Positions 9,265 to 22,362 are shown, numbered from the stretch's first letter. The stretch: DNA of 35,437 nucleotides from Ettlia oleoabundans (GCA_019693395.1 JAAMXP010000087.1:1-35437), one strand, 5' to 3'. The notes: generated by a model from the sequence alone, not told the origin. Program-made: numbers and translations.

Positions 9265-12200
9265 CTACGTTGCCATGCGTCGCCGCCGCTTGCGTTTGGC
9301 ACCACTTGGCTGCTCCTCTGGTTGTTGTTCTTCCTCCTCCACCTCCAGCGCTTCTTCCTCTGGATCTTCCTGCTGCTGTTGCCGCTTGCCCCTCTTCTTT
9401 CTGCCGCCCGTCCCTGCATAAACGGTGCAGGGAAACTATAAGCAAAGTTATAGAGTACTGTCTGGCCCAGCTCAGCTGCGTGTGAGCCACCAGGCGGGCC
9501 AACAGCTGCCGTCACCCATGTCGCAGGCTCACCTGCCGCTGCTGCTGCAGCACGACCGCCGGCTGCCGCCATGTCCCCCAGCGTCTGCTGCGCCTCCAGC
9601 TCCTGTATCTGCGCCTCCAGCCCCTCCAGCTCCCCTCCACACTCAGCCTCAGCCTGTTCCGCTTCAGCCTGCGCACACAAACACACACATACACTCTCCT
9701 CAGGGCAGGCAGCTGAGTGTATCGGCTAGAACCCAAACATTGCTATTCAGTGTATTTCATTCTTGTACGTGTAAGCCAGCAATTTGGACGGCAAGCAAGG
9801 AAACAATGGACCAAGCAACTTGCCTGCGCTTCCGCCGCCGCAGCCTGTGCCTCGTCCCTACAACGCAGCAGCTCCACCCACTCCTCTAGTGCAGCAACCC
9901 GTTCAGCCGCTTGTGCCGCTGCAGGGTTCTGCAGGCAGGGAGAAGGCAGGCAGAAGCAAGCTGAGATGGGAACATGCCTAGGTGTGCATAAATTATTGAG
10001 AAACAATCGCACAGCCCTTGCCAACGGCTTGTCACCATCCCTTGCACCACACCGCCTCCAGATCCGTAAAAGGCAGGCACAGAGACAGGAACAGGCAGAA
10101 CCTGCAAGGGACGTGCGCACCTGGCCCAGCGCACTGCTGCCGCCAAACCGCACTTCCGCCTTCTCCAGCGCCGGCACCTGGAAGCTGGACCCGCTGATCA
10201 CGCCGTTGGACAGGATGCGGCAGCCATCCAGTGTCAGAATCGTGCCTGTCCCTGCCCTCAGCTTCTGCAACATGATGAAGCACGTCCAGGAGAGATTGGC
10301 AAAGTAAAAGGGGGATCAGAGGACAGGAAAGGACCAAGGGTTGCTACTTGCACAGCAAGCAAATGTGCGAGACAGGCGGCAGACCAGCAATCAAGTAATC
10401 AAGCAATCAAAGCGTCCAAACCCACTGAGCAGGCAGTGCAGCTGTGCACCTGGCTCACAAACTCCTTGTACTGCTCCGCATTCTTCAGCCTCTCAAACAC
10501 CAGGGTGCTGCTCAGCTGGCTGGACAGGATGGTGGCGCGGTGGCCCTTGTGCGCAGGACGTACCAGGTTTACGGCATAGCCCAGGCAGCCATGCGGCCAG
10601 TCGCTGGCAGACATGCCCAAGCCCTCACCTGCACGCCAGGTTGGGGGATGTGACCGTAACTCACGTTAGTTGATGATCACGGCATACAAGTACAGCAGTA
10701 CAGTTCTGTACAGCATGGCCGCATGGGGCAAAACCACCTGCTGTGTTACGAGGCATAGCAGCCAGTCCGCACCTCCTTCCCGCATCTTGCTGATGACATT
10801 GGTGTGTGGCAGCGGCATGGACAGCGGCGGATCGGTGCCCTGGCAAGCAGCAGCCTGCAGTGTATGTGCAAGCTCTCCAGCGCCAGCAAACCCCGGCGTT
10901 TCGCCGCCCTTTGCGTTTAGGCCCAGCATCATCGTCGTGGGCAGCATGTCTGGTACAGGGTACCGCTTGGCTGCCAACAGGGAGGCCAGCCGCTGCCTTG
11001 CTGCCCCATCCTGCACAACTACCGTTGTCAGCTGGCTGCGGAAGTGGGTGGCCAGCACTGCCGACAGCGCCTTGTCATCCACAGTGCCCAGCTGAGCCAC
11101 CACGCCCACCAGACCCGAGTCGCCTGCATGACTCGGGGAACAGAGCACTCAGGATGGGTGCTACTGCTCTCCAAGGATGTGCTGGTAAGCATCTGGGGAT
11201 CAATGTGCTCTCCTTTCACAACACAAACCGCGCAGGCCTGCACCACTGTCAACCCCAAGCACGGGACATCCACCCACCTGACTGCAGCACTCGGTCAATT
11301 GAGGCTGAAAGTGGGTGCTTAGGGTTGCCATAGCGAGCCTCCAACGTCTCTTCAGGCTCAGCCTCAGCCGCAGCATCAGCTTGCCGCCGCGCAGCGGCCA
11401 GCTGCTTCATGGCCGCCTTGAGGCTGCCTGGGGCGGACCCTGCCAACAATTTCTCCTTAGCATCAATCGCCTGCAGGGAAGCGCCACAAGTCGATACAGC
11501 CCGGGTACAGCACCACGATACGACTTCCAACAGCAGCGCTGCTCCACCTCTGTTGGGGTTTGTTTCCAGCAGCCCATAACCGTCGACAAGCAGAACTGTA
11601 GCGCCTGCAGCACACCTGCTGCACCTCCTGCTGCTTTTCCTGAGCGCCCGCCATGCTGCGCTGCGCTCTTGCAACCCGCTGGTTCAGCTCCTCTCTCCGC
11701 GCCACCAGCTCACCCCGCTGCTGGTTCAGCCGCTCAATGTAAGCAAACCTGAGAAAGTTACAAAACAGGCAAGAGCCGATCAATGGAGACAGTGTCTTAA
11801 CAGCAGCAGCAGAACAGCAAGCGTTGCCTCAGCATTGGCACCGACCGACGCACAACAGGCCTTGTTGACCATCACATTAAAGTCTTAGCTGCCCTCTGCC
11901 CTCACCTGGCAGCATCATCTGAGAACAACACCGGGCAGCACCAGCACACGGCCCAGCCATCGTTGTCTGTCTCCAGCTCGTGCGATGAACTGGGGTACAG
12001 GCCCAGCGCCTCGCACACCAACTCACACTCAAGAGCGCCGCTGGCAGCGTGGCCTGCGACGTGGTATGCATCCAGGACCAGCAAGTAACCAAAGCATTGC
12101 ACCAGCACCACAGGCGGTGGCCGGGACAACCAACAGAAGTGCCGCACATGCTCAGGCAATCAAACAAAAATCCCCTGGCTCAACACACAGGTGCAAGGTA

Positions 12201-15200
12201 GCAGGTAGTAAGTGGCACCTGAGCCCTCTGCTATGGACAGGTCGCCAAGGAAGGCCCGGCCTCGCTCATCCGTCTCCTGTGAGTCGCACCCTTGCCCGTT
12301 CTGCAGCTCCGGCAGCTGCGACGTGCTGTCTGCTGCAGCGTTGGCATGCAAGCGCAAGCGACACCGCACCTGCATCCCAGCATGAAGCGAGCTGTTATGA
12401 AATGCATGGCTGCAGAAATCAATTGGTGCAAGACTGCTGCAAAAGGTCTGCCTTCAACATCCTTGCCGTCCATCGCTTTGTGGTTACCTGCACGCCACTG
12501 CCGCCTGATGCATTGCCGTAAATATCCTGCAGCTGCACTGACACGTTGCGCAGCATCATCCGCTGCTTGCTGCTGCTGCCGTTAGTCACTGCTAGTTTGT
12601 CTGGCAGCGAAGCAGCTTCCAGCCTGCGTAGAGGAGCCTTGCCAAAACCTTATTATGATGATGACAATCTATGCAGCAGGCACGTGGTCAGCGTATGCAA
12701 GGCTAGTGCATTGGTGGGCCCAGCTGTCATGAAAGACTAAAGGTATCACCGCCAGCGGGCCACGCCAGGAAGAGCGCTTCAGAAGCGGAGAACTTCAACA
12801 TCACTACCCTGCCAGCCATCTAGCACTCCTGGGCAGGTGTAAGAAACAGACACCCACCTCAAGCTGACTGGCTGACAGGCCTGCACTTGAAAGCGCACGC
12901 TGGCACTACGCAGCGTGGCGTCCTTCTTAGCCAGCCCAGATGCCAGCTCGGGCCGGGCCTCCACATACTCAGCCACCGCGCTGTAGGAGCCAGCAATGGT
13001 GAGCTCCCCCAGCTGAAAAGCATAATGGCCCTCCTCAGTCTGAAGCTGGCCAGCCTCATCGCCCTGGCCAGCTGCGGGCGTGGGCAGGGTGTGAGCAGTG
13101 ACCTCCGATTTGTTGCCGCCTGCAGGGAAGGGCGAACGAAGCAAGGTGTGAGTAGTTGAAGGTAATGGGAACAGGCGTGGCACAGGGTCACCCAGCTTCT
13201 ACTGTGATGCAGATGGACAAGAAGTAGCATGCACAATGTACCTTGGCGGCAATTAAACCATTCCGGCCGATGATACGAGTGCTGTGTCCCCGTTAAGCTT
13301 CAGTCTTGCAAACAGGGAAGGAAGCAGCACGACAGGACCACATACGCAGGCAAGTGCGGTTCACCTGGCGGTGTGACCTTGAGTGTGAGGCCCGCTGCGG
13401 CAACTTCTGGCGGCAGCGACAGCCCGTTCTCTGTTAGAATTGCCACATGCAGGTCAGCGGCGGTGCCAGCCTGGCAGTCTCCTCCCTCCAGGACATTCGG
13501 CAGCAGCACCCGCAGGTCTGTGACGGCGTTGAGTGGCTGCATGATGAGATGCAGTACTGCCTCGTGTACTGTGACCTTCCGGTTGGCCCCCTGCACCCGT
13601 ACTGCATAGCTGCCTGCCTCTTCAGCTACCACCCGCACATCCTTGAACACGACTGAGCCCTTCTTCAGCTTGACCTTGTTGCCGCCGGTGGCAGTCACAG
13701 AGGCACAGCGGCCGGAGCCGTCAGTGGCCAGTGCTGAGCTGTTCACGGAGACCTGCGGGCACCTAGGCCCACACAAGCAATTTTAAGATGCTGCTGAAGC
13801 ACTCAGTTGGAGCGGTGACGGCATTGATGTGTGGATGTGCCAGGATATATAGTTTCGTTTGCGCCATTTTCAGACGAGAACCTCCAAACACACCAAGCAT
13901 CATTGCCAGCCAACCAGTCAACTGAAGTCTCCACCTACCTCGAAGTTTTCGCCGGTGGTGGGGTTGCCTGCCGCATCACACACGCGCACCCGTAGCTGGG
14001 GGATGGTCATTTTTGTGCCGCCCTCCAGCGTGGCTGGGCCCTCAACAGCCAGCTGTGAGGGGGGCCCGGCCCGCAGTTCTACAATCAAGCTGTCCTCAGC
14101 AAGCTGAGAGCCCCCATCCTGACCGCCAGCATCGCGCACCGTAATCTTGACAGGCCTGCGCATGCAGCAATGGCAGCATGCAAACCACATAGGCCGGAGC
14201 ACAGCAAGCTCCGAGCAAGCTCCGGCAAGCAGCGAGATATGCAGTGCACTAGAGGGCTGCGCACGTCTCGCTGCTGCCCAGATCACAACGTTCACAGAGC
14301 TGTGAGCATGTCATGTCCCTGCGCTCTGTGGCCCTGCAACCATCACACATGCGCTGTGCATGGAAAGTTGACTGCAGGGCGCACAATGAGTGCCCAACAG
14401 CAAGCGGGTCAGCCATGTCGCTCACCCGGGGTGCCCCGACAACGCCATGCGCACAGAGTAGACCTGCTCGCCGCCCTGCGACACCCAGCCCTGCTCCCAC
14501 TCCTGCTCATCATACTGCAGCGGCCCCTCACTCTCAACGGACAGCATAGGCAGCGGCAGCGTTGCGCCACCACCACAGCACCTGCAGATAAGCAGGCAGG
14601 CACCACAGCCATGTCAAAGTGCATGACCTGGAAGCAGCGCGGATGCTTGTGGTCCTCACATAAGCGAAGAGGCCTTCCCCAGACATGAACAGCTCTGCCC
14701 CCCATTCCCGCCTCCCACCTGTTGTTGTATACGTCTATGGCCTCACACTCGAGTGCAAAGAGCTGCCCGCACTGCACCACGCCCAACTCCTCGCCGTGCT
14801 GGCTGGTCAGCTGGTCAACCATGCTGCAAGGGGCAAACAATCGGGAAGCGTGATCCCCACCAAAAAGAAGCTTGTGACAAGCACGATTGTGGAAGGCAGG
14901 ACCACTTGGTCTGAGCTGCATCTGCTGAGCACAGCATGCCTCAGGCGGGTGCCTAAGCCAGCGCCCTAAAAGAGGTGTTGATGGAGCAGCTATTCCATCT
15001 TTCACCCACCTGAGCGCCCAGCTAGCGGGCTGAGCAGGCACAGCATGGATCTCTAGCGGCGCCTCCAGCACCAGCGCTAGGTCGGAGCAGGTGAAGCGCA
15101 CCCACTCATTGCCCACCTCAGCCACCGACTCTGGAGCCTGCATTAAATGGAAGCAAACTCGTGCAGCTGTTTCAAGCAGCACAGGGCTGCCACAGCACTG

Positions 15201-18200
15201 GAAATGAGTGCACAAACACAGACACTCTGCACATAACAGAGGCAGATCAGCCTTGCAGCATGCCCGGCAGCGCGGGCGGCAAGCAATCAGGCAGTGGTCA
15301 CCTTGACAGGTGGCAGCTTGAGGGCCTCCCCGGCCCAGCACGTCTTCTTGCTTCCACTGCGCCATGACACCGTCATCTTGCCAGACAGCTGCTGCAGTGC
15401 CGGGGACCCAGTCTCATCCACAAGCACAATGCGCAGGCCGCCCACTGCAACGCGTAGCAAAAAGTTCGTGGCCAGGACTGGTATATGAGATGATGAGGGT
15501 AGAGTGTGCATACGTGTATAGTCTGCCTGCCTATGCAGCTAAGAAGGTGACGGTCGTGAAAAACCGCTGCAACAGTGCGTGATGTCCAGTATCCCTGGTC
15601 AGTTGGTTCTTGCGGTGCCCCAATGCAACCCACCCGTACCTGAATTGCCTGCGGGCACATTCTCTAGCAGTGCTACAGTAACGGGCCCGTATTCCCCCTG
15701 AACCTCTCTGGTGGGCATTGGCTGCGCCTCTCGCAACACTTGAATGGCTGCTGGCATCATTGAGGGCTCAACCGCAAGCGGGAAGCTGCAGAGGACAAAC
15801 ACGAGAGAAGCAAGGCAACAGACGCGGGTCAGCAGGGCGGTCAGCAGTGCAGCTATGGACCAGGCTGACTGCCCTCCAGACTGAAGCCAGATTGTGTTCA
15901 ATGTGGCCTGGCACACACAGAAGGATGTGAAGAGCGCAAAAGGTGGGTGCCACTCACGTCAAGGTGCCGGCAGGCTCTGCCGTCACCACCGCCGCTTCGG
16001 TGTTCGGGTTGGTGGGGTAGGTCTTCAAGCTGAGCCTGAGAGTGGCGGGTCCACTTGCACGAGTCGAACTGGCACCAACTAATCCTGCAAAGGGATGCAA
16101 TATTTGCAGGTGATATGAAAGCATTGGATCAACAAGCTGCCAAGCTGGCTAGTTGCATCCATATGATGTCAGCTACCAATTGGGCAACAATTATTGCTGC
16201 AAAATGTTTTCGTTGCGTCAGTCGCAGCACACCTTCAATGGTGGCAATGCCACCATGGTTGGGAGTAAACTCCTTGGCTTGGGGTGCAGTGGCCTGGCAC
16301 TCTGCCAGCACAGTGAAACCAAGGTCAGCGGATGGGGCAGTGGGGTTACCCCACACATCATAGGCCGCAATCTGGAACGCCGCCAACGCACCACCGCTCG
16401 GCAGCGTCACCAGCCCTGCTCCGCCCTCATCTGCTGTCCCATCCCAGACGCTGCCTGGCAGCAGCATCAGGCGGTGCGGCGCTCCAGCACGCAGCCGCAG
16501 CACCAGCGCCATTGGGTCCAGCTCCGAGGCACCCTGCAGGCCGATGCTCAGCTGCACCTCCGCCCTCGGCAGCCCCTGCTTGGAGGGCTGCACCTGAGCC
16601 TGGCGGGCGGTGGGATGCGACAGCCCACCACCGCCAGCCAGCAACTGCAGCCCGGGTGCCTGTGGGCCTCTGGCTGCTGCTGCCTCACTCCCCAGCAGCT
16701 GCAGCCCAGTGATGAGCGTGCCATCCTCCGCTGCCGACTGCTGCGCCACCACTTGCAGCTCCTCGCACGGCTGCAGCTCACGCTGTGGCCCCGCCACCAG
16801 AGCAGCGATGCTGAGGCTGAATGGCGTCTGTGTGGGCTGCATGGCCACCGGATTGCCAAAGCGGTCGCTGAACATCACCTTGAGTGGCGGCAGCGCCTCA
16901 CCTGCAGATAGACGCAGGCATGCAGGCCGGCAGGGGCACACTGATGAACAGATGTTGGGAGTGTGCAGGCAGTATGTCCAGCAGGACACCGCTACCCACC
17001 TTTATCTTGGGCTACCAAACTTGCACTACGCACATGTGCCAGACAGTAGCACTACGCCGGCGCACACCTCAGTAGACCATGCCAGTTTAGCACCCACCCA
17101 AAGCAATGTCCTTCACCGCTGCAACCGCCTTGCCCTCGCCGGAAAGGCTTAAACTGCAGGGCGGACCAGGCATGACCACCAGTTGAACAACAGCCTTCAG
17201 TGGCTTCTGCCCTGGCCCTGCCGGGGTCGCCACAAACTCCAGTGCATAACTGCCCGAGCGATGCAGGCCGTCGCTGATCCGCGCAAACTGAAAGGTATCC
17301 TTGATGGGCGTTTTATTCTCCACGGTCAGCAGCAGCTCTGCCCCCGGGGGAATGCTGCTGCCCTCGTCGCCATCCAATGCCGCCAGTGCGGCTGGGTCGG
17401 CGTTCTCATCCTGCCGCCCCCTGCCTTTCCTGCCCTTGCGGTGCCGCTTGGCGGCACGTCCACTGCCCTCTTCCTCGCCTTCCACTGCAGCAGCCTGTGC
17501 ACCACCTGCCGGAGCGGGCTGGCCTTTGGCACCGGCAGGCAGGAGCCAAAGGCGCTGCGTCACGACAATGCGTTCATTGGTGAAGGCTGTCTTGCACAAG
17601 TGCTGGCCCCCGCCGCTCAGCACTGAGGCAGAGGTCTCCGGTATGTTGTCGCCAGCAGTGAACTCCAATGCCTGACCCGTGGCAAAGCGCATGGGCTCAA
17701 TGCGCAAAGAGCTGGCAACCTGCAGCCCAGGCAACGTAACGTGGGTGCGGTAAGTGTCAATAAGCAGGTAGATGTATGGCTTGCGCTGTGGAGGGATTCA
17801 CTGTACTCACTTTTATTGCAGAAGCAGATTGACTAATTGCTGCTGCCCAGAAACTTTGCGGGCGGCACAGGTGACAGCTGCCCTGCCATTCCCCCTCCGC
17901 ACCCACCCACCGACTTACCCTAAGCATCTCTTTCTGCAGGTGCTCCTGCTGCTCCGCCTCGCTCAGCACCGCATCAAACCGCCGCAGGCCGAACTGCTTG
18001 TGGCAGGAGGGCCCATAAACCTCCGCAGGCAGCAACTCAACGTGGAGGCGCCCGTTGGCATAGGAGCCATCCTCCCGCACAGCCTGACACAGAGAGAGTA
18101 GAAGGAGCGCGGCTAACACAGAGGGCAAGTCCCCCTTGGGCTGCCCTTGAGCTGCAGTCCCGAACAACCCCCTCCCCTTCCCAATGCAACCACCCACCAA

Positions 18201-21200
18201 CCCATTACATACTTGCACAGGTCCATTGCGTGCCCACAACTGCGGACCACCCTGGCAACTGTGTCCACATCCCTCACCTGTGGTATTGTGAAGCACATCA
18301 CTCTGCCCACCACCTGGGGCTTGGCGTTGACCCGCACCACATCTCCCCGGCTTACTGTGCGGGATCCATCGCTGATGCGCTCAAAAGCCGTAGTCTCCTC
18401 CCCCAGCTGCCCGCGCATAGCAGACTGCACGTCAGGACAGCAGGAGGAAGGCCACAAGCCAGCAGGGAAAGCATTTGAAAGTCATTTCTAATTGCTGATG
18501 TGCTGTACTGGTGCGACCTAGCAGGTTATACCATCGCTTTTCATTGTGCTGGAAGTTAGCAAAACGGGCAACCGCTGACCATCAGCACTCACAGCTGCCT
18601 TGAGTTGACTTGCCAGCCTTGAGCCATGCAGCACAGCCCCCTGGGGCCCCGCAGCCAGCCCCAAGACCACCCACCTGCGTGCGTGAGTCAGCCAGCCCCT
18701 CAAACCGCACCGACTTGTCTAGTGTGGCGTGGCAGCGCTGCAGCCACTGCCGGAACTTTGCCTCCATCTGGCGCTCACCAGGCACTGCCGCCGCCAAAGT
18801 TTCAGGCAGGTTGTCGCGGAACAGCAGCTGCATACACAGGGGCACTGAAAGGGTTCAGAGGGAACGAGGCATTGGTGGCCCAGTGTCGAGTGGCCCTCGC
18901 TATCAACCCAACACTCGGCTGCAGGATCGCCAAACACCATAGCGAGGCAGTGTGCTCCGGCCAGCTTCGGCTGACCAGCAATACACTTTGGTGCAGAACA
19001 TTGCACGCCAACCTTGTTGCGGGTGACACGGAAGGCGGGTCCAAAGAACAGAGCGCCACGTAGGCGGCGGAACGCCTCGTCTGGAATCATGTCCTGCGAT
19101 AACAAGGGCAGGGAGAAAGCACATAGCGCTTGATTGAAATCGCAGCCAGGCGTGCAGGGGGCGGCAAGCTTCCGGCAGGAAGGCGCAATATGAGGAGCAA
19201 GGTGACATCCAGCTGGCCGGCTAGCCAGCAGGCAGTCAGCTGCTGTTGCTGGCACCAGGGACAATTCATTCTTGCCTTAGTCTGGGCTGTTCGCTTCTGA
19301 CGCACTGCCTCAACAAAGGGCAGGCTGTCGATACGGGCGCCTGGGATAAGTCGGCCCTGCCAGAAGGCCTCAAAGATGGGGGTTGCCTGCCAACCACCCT
19401 GTGCCTCCTCGTCTTCCTCATCATCCTGCCCACTAACACCGCTGCCTGCTGCACCCAGCTGCGTACCGCGCTGCGCCTGCGTCATCCGTGGCGGTGGGTG
19501 CTGCGTAGGACCTCGTGCTTGCAGCTGTGTGGGGCCCAGCTGGGTGGCACGGCCACCGCCAGGTCCGAATGGGCTGGTGGCTGGCTTGGAGGTGGTGAGA
19601 GGATTCTCCACAGGCACAGTCTCCTGGTCATTCTGGAACGGATAATAATAGAGCACGCCGCAAACGGTGCCCTGCAGCCCCAACCAGACATCATGTGCGA
19701 CAATTGAGCAACTTGGTTGCCCAAAGACAACAGTGCAGCACAGCCCCGCTGAAGCTGGATTATTGGCTGCAAAATGGTGGCAAAGAAGCTTGCCTTGTCT
19801 GGCACTTGCAGTGTGAAGGGCAGCTCTGCTTGCTGCCCACGCAGCAGCCGTGTCTCCATGTCATCGTCAACATCAGCCAGCCTTCGCTGCCACATGGTGC
19901 GCGAGTCCACCTGCAGCCATGAAGGGTCGCCAGGGGCCGTTCCGCGCTGAACCCAAACCGACACCTTTCCTGCAAGTGTGACTGTATTTGTCTACTGAAC
20001 AGCAATCTGCTCAGTCTGCATACAACTTTGCACTACATTGCAACTTGACAGAGCTGTCTGACCCACGGCCGCCATGTGCAACATCTCCGGCGTCTGGTCC
20101 ACCTGATATTGCAGCAGAACGTCTGGGAACGGCTCGCCATTGGGCAGCCGGCCCTCCCGCACAGCCCTGCTGCCGCCGGAACGATTGCCCTGTTCGCCAT
20201 GCAGATAGTAATGGTAGAGATGCGCCAGCTCCTACACATCAAACAGGCAGCACATGGTTTGGGTTCAGCAACTCATCAATGACCGTCGTAACAAGCAGCC
20301 TGATGGCTGCCAAGCAGCCAAAAAAAAAATCCACATTCCAGACCCCAGCTGCGCTCAGCCTGGCCCTGACAAAGAAAAACAGTACACAAACACAGTAAAG
20401 AGGCCACCCATCCAGCCATCAGGCAGTTGCCCGAACCAAGCCGGCCCGGATGCACCTGGCAAATGTGTGTGCCCTGCTCATCGTCCATGATCTGCTGCAA
20501 CACGTCCGGCTTCAGGTCCCCGATAATCACGCGAGTAAAGCTGGGGCCTGTACCACCCACATCCACCTCCTCAACCTCCGCTGCTACCCAGGCACGTGCA
20601 CAGCTGAAGGGCTGCTCTGTCGCAGAGAGGGTGGAGGGGTCTGCCGGGTTGCGGTGCACCATGTCCTCAACGTACACCTCCTGCACAATGCGGGGAAGCA
20701 GAGCGTTAGCCGAGGTCCTTAAGAATATCCTCCGTATGAGCCAGGGCATATATAAAGCAGTTACCCATGCACAGGCACAGGTTTCCTTAAGCCCCTCATC
20801 CACTACCCACCTCCCGGTTTTGGTAGCGCTGCTCCAAGTCGGCAGCCCCCAGGCGCAGCTCGTGGACATATAGCTCATCAGCACGCTTGGTGGCCACCTT
20901 GATGGAGCTTCCCATGAAGAAACCCGCATTCTTAGAGCCCACACCAAAGAAAGATAGGTCTCCAGTGAGGAAGCGACCAGCACCCATGCCGGTAGCGCCG
21001 CCGCGCCCTGCTGGCTGCGGCTCCTGTGGTGCTGCCCCACGTTCCTCCATGCTCAGATTCATGACAGCCTGTGCAGAAATAAGGCATAGCAGAGGGAACA
21101 CAGAAGTGGGGCTCTATGTGCGAACAGCAAGATTGCCAGCCTGCTGGTGAGTGCTGACCTCAGTCATCAGCATGGCAGCTCAGAAATCAGCCTGCCTACC

Positions 21201-22037
21201 GGCAAAGCCATAGCCGAATCACACCCGTACGCACCCAATCAGCCAGCTCGTGCTTGTTCATGCCGCAGCCATTATCCTGAATGGCCACCAGCCCTCGTGC
21301 AGTAGCAGGGTTGGAACGTGACACCACCAAAGAAATGAAAATTGAGCGAGGACGTGTGGCGTTCTGGCGTGTCGCCCTCAGACTGTTGTCAAGAAATTCG
21401 GCCAGGGCATAGACAAATGGGTGCCGACCCTGCGGGGGCAAGGGTGACGGCAGGTGCGGTTGTGAGCGGCGGGCGGCCACATCAGCAGGTGTCGCAGTTG
21501 ACACCACGAGCTGCGTGTAGCCCTGCCATGCCGCCGTCCCTCCCTGCAGGGAGCGCACCTGGGCTGCAAAGTACTCAAACTCTCCCGCCATTGTGAGCGT
21601 CTTGGGGTGTGGCTGGAAGCTGATGCGCTCTGTGGCGGGCGCTGCCAACGAACGGTCAGCCGCCGAGGTGAGCACAAGCGTGGCACCATCCTGGATTTGT
21701 TGCACGTCAGCATCACTCTCAAATGCCTTGGTTGTGTCTGTGATCGCAAAAGCCTGCACAAGCGGCCACCACAGTGCACTGATTATCATGGCGTAGGTGC
21801 AGGGCAAGGCCATGTTGAGCTGTTTCCACGTGGGGCACCAAACAGCCAGCGGCAGCCGGCGGCAGCCGGGCGGCAGACGCGCGCGGCGCGACCTCGCCCA
21901 CCCATGCACACCTTGCCGTGTAGCTGGCTGCCGAAATGCTGCTTTGCGGTGCTGCGCAGGCCCGCCAGGCTACCGAGAGGAAGGGGAACCCACTCCTCGC
22001 CCACGCCAGGAAGCAACAACCGGCACCGTCCAGCCAT
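9265..22037 (-). CDS. SMCHD1/GMI1-type protein: GHKL ATPase, beta-rich repeats and SMC hinge
   Basis: Homolog of vertebrate SMCHD1 and plant GMI1, chromatin/DNA-repair factors. 34 exons join in phase to 2,375 aa: 22037-21912, 21753-21559, 21429-21235, 21068-20811, 20680-20456, 20231-20063, 19969-19806, 19671-19276, 19093-19013, 18827-18675, 18424-18278, 18083-17919, 17785-17098, 16901-16233, 16084-15958, 15785-15640, 15444-15302, 15137-15010, 14823-14719, 14581-14426, 14155-13939, 13752-13365, 13119-12858, 12623-12488, 12369-12219, 12053-11906, 11748-11616, 11470-11278, 11123-10773, 10628-10450, 10264-10121, 9928-9824, 9668-9533, 9413-9265. Residues 1-105 look ubiquitin-like. ATPase motifs: ALAEFLDN (E118, N122), IQDNGCGM (D159), SFFGVGSKNAGFF (about 211-223). 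QGRLIPGARI, RLRGALFFG and RVTRNK match the transducer region. Repeated beta-rich units fill the middle. A coiled coil (about 1914-1985) precedes the hinge (about 2025-2215; GLGMSASDWPHGCLGYAVNLV). A second coiled coil and a basic nuclear-signal tail (KRKRRRR) end it. The donors at 19806 and 19276 are the least certain. Confidence 0.88.
9822..9825 (-). other. GC-AG intron donor (SMCHD1-like intron 32)
   Basis: The exon ends CAG and the intron begins GCAAGT. Phase 0 is required on both sides (EAQ|AEAEQ), and no GT donor nearby keeps the frame. The match to the GC-donor consensus AG|GCAAGT is perfect. Confidence 0.75.
19274..19277 (-). other. GC-AG intron donor (SMCHD1-like intron 8), probable
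   Basis: The exon ends AAG and the intron begins GCAAGA, phase 0. A GT donor 36 bases upstream in the exon (GCA|GTGCGT) is also in phase and would remove 12 residues (VRQKRTAQTK and flanks), so this one is not decided by the sequence alone. Confidence 0.5.
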
Positions 22038-22362
22038 CCGATAATACCCGAAAAGTCCGCTAGGCTGTCAGTGAGCGCCTCCGCTGTAACATTGCGACAT
22101 TCGAGGTTTGAAGAGTAGCCGCGAATGAAATGGCGGCTTGCCCAGCGCACAATCGCCCAAGTCTGCGCCAAAGGCGAATGACGTCCAGGATGGGACAGTC
22201 CTGCCCAGCTGGTGCGATGCCAGCTGGGTCTCGCCAGGTCCACTTGTCCTGCATATGCTTCAGAAGCAACTTGAATTGATCATTAATCAGTGATCAGACC
22301 AGCATCAACTAACAAAGTTCGCCCCGTGTCGCACTGCGACTCAGAGGGCCCCTCGGGACAGA
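22038..22362. promoter_or_regulatory. Divergent promoter between the SMCHD1-like gene and the DFR-like gene
   Basis: The two start codons face away from each other with 325 bases between them, so both promoters must lie here. Two TGATCA palindromes (22277-22282 and 22291-22296) lie in a locally AT-rich patch, TTAATCAG between them. I see no TATA box and no supported ORF. Confidence 0.55.
22277..22296. promoter_or_regulatory. Paired TGATCA palindromes, 8-bp spacer
   Basis: Two TGATCA hexamers 14 bases apart centre to centre, 67 bases before the DFR-like ATG. The same core recurs upstream of the galactosyltransferase gene. A role as a binding site is inferred. Confidence 0.3.

Noticed and set aside
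9265..22037. MORC ATPase instead of SMCHD1/GMI1
   Set aside because: The ATPase motifs alone would fit both. The long beta-rich middle and the C-terminal SMC hinge (GLGMSASDWPHGCLGYAV) without a CW zinc finger place it with SMCHD1/GMI1.
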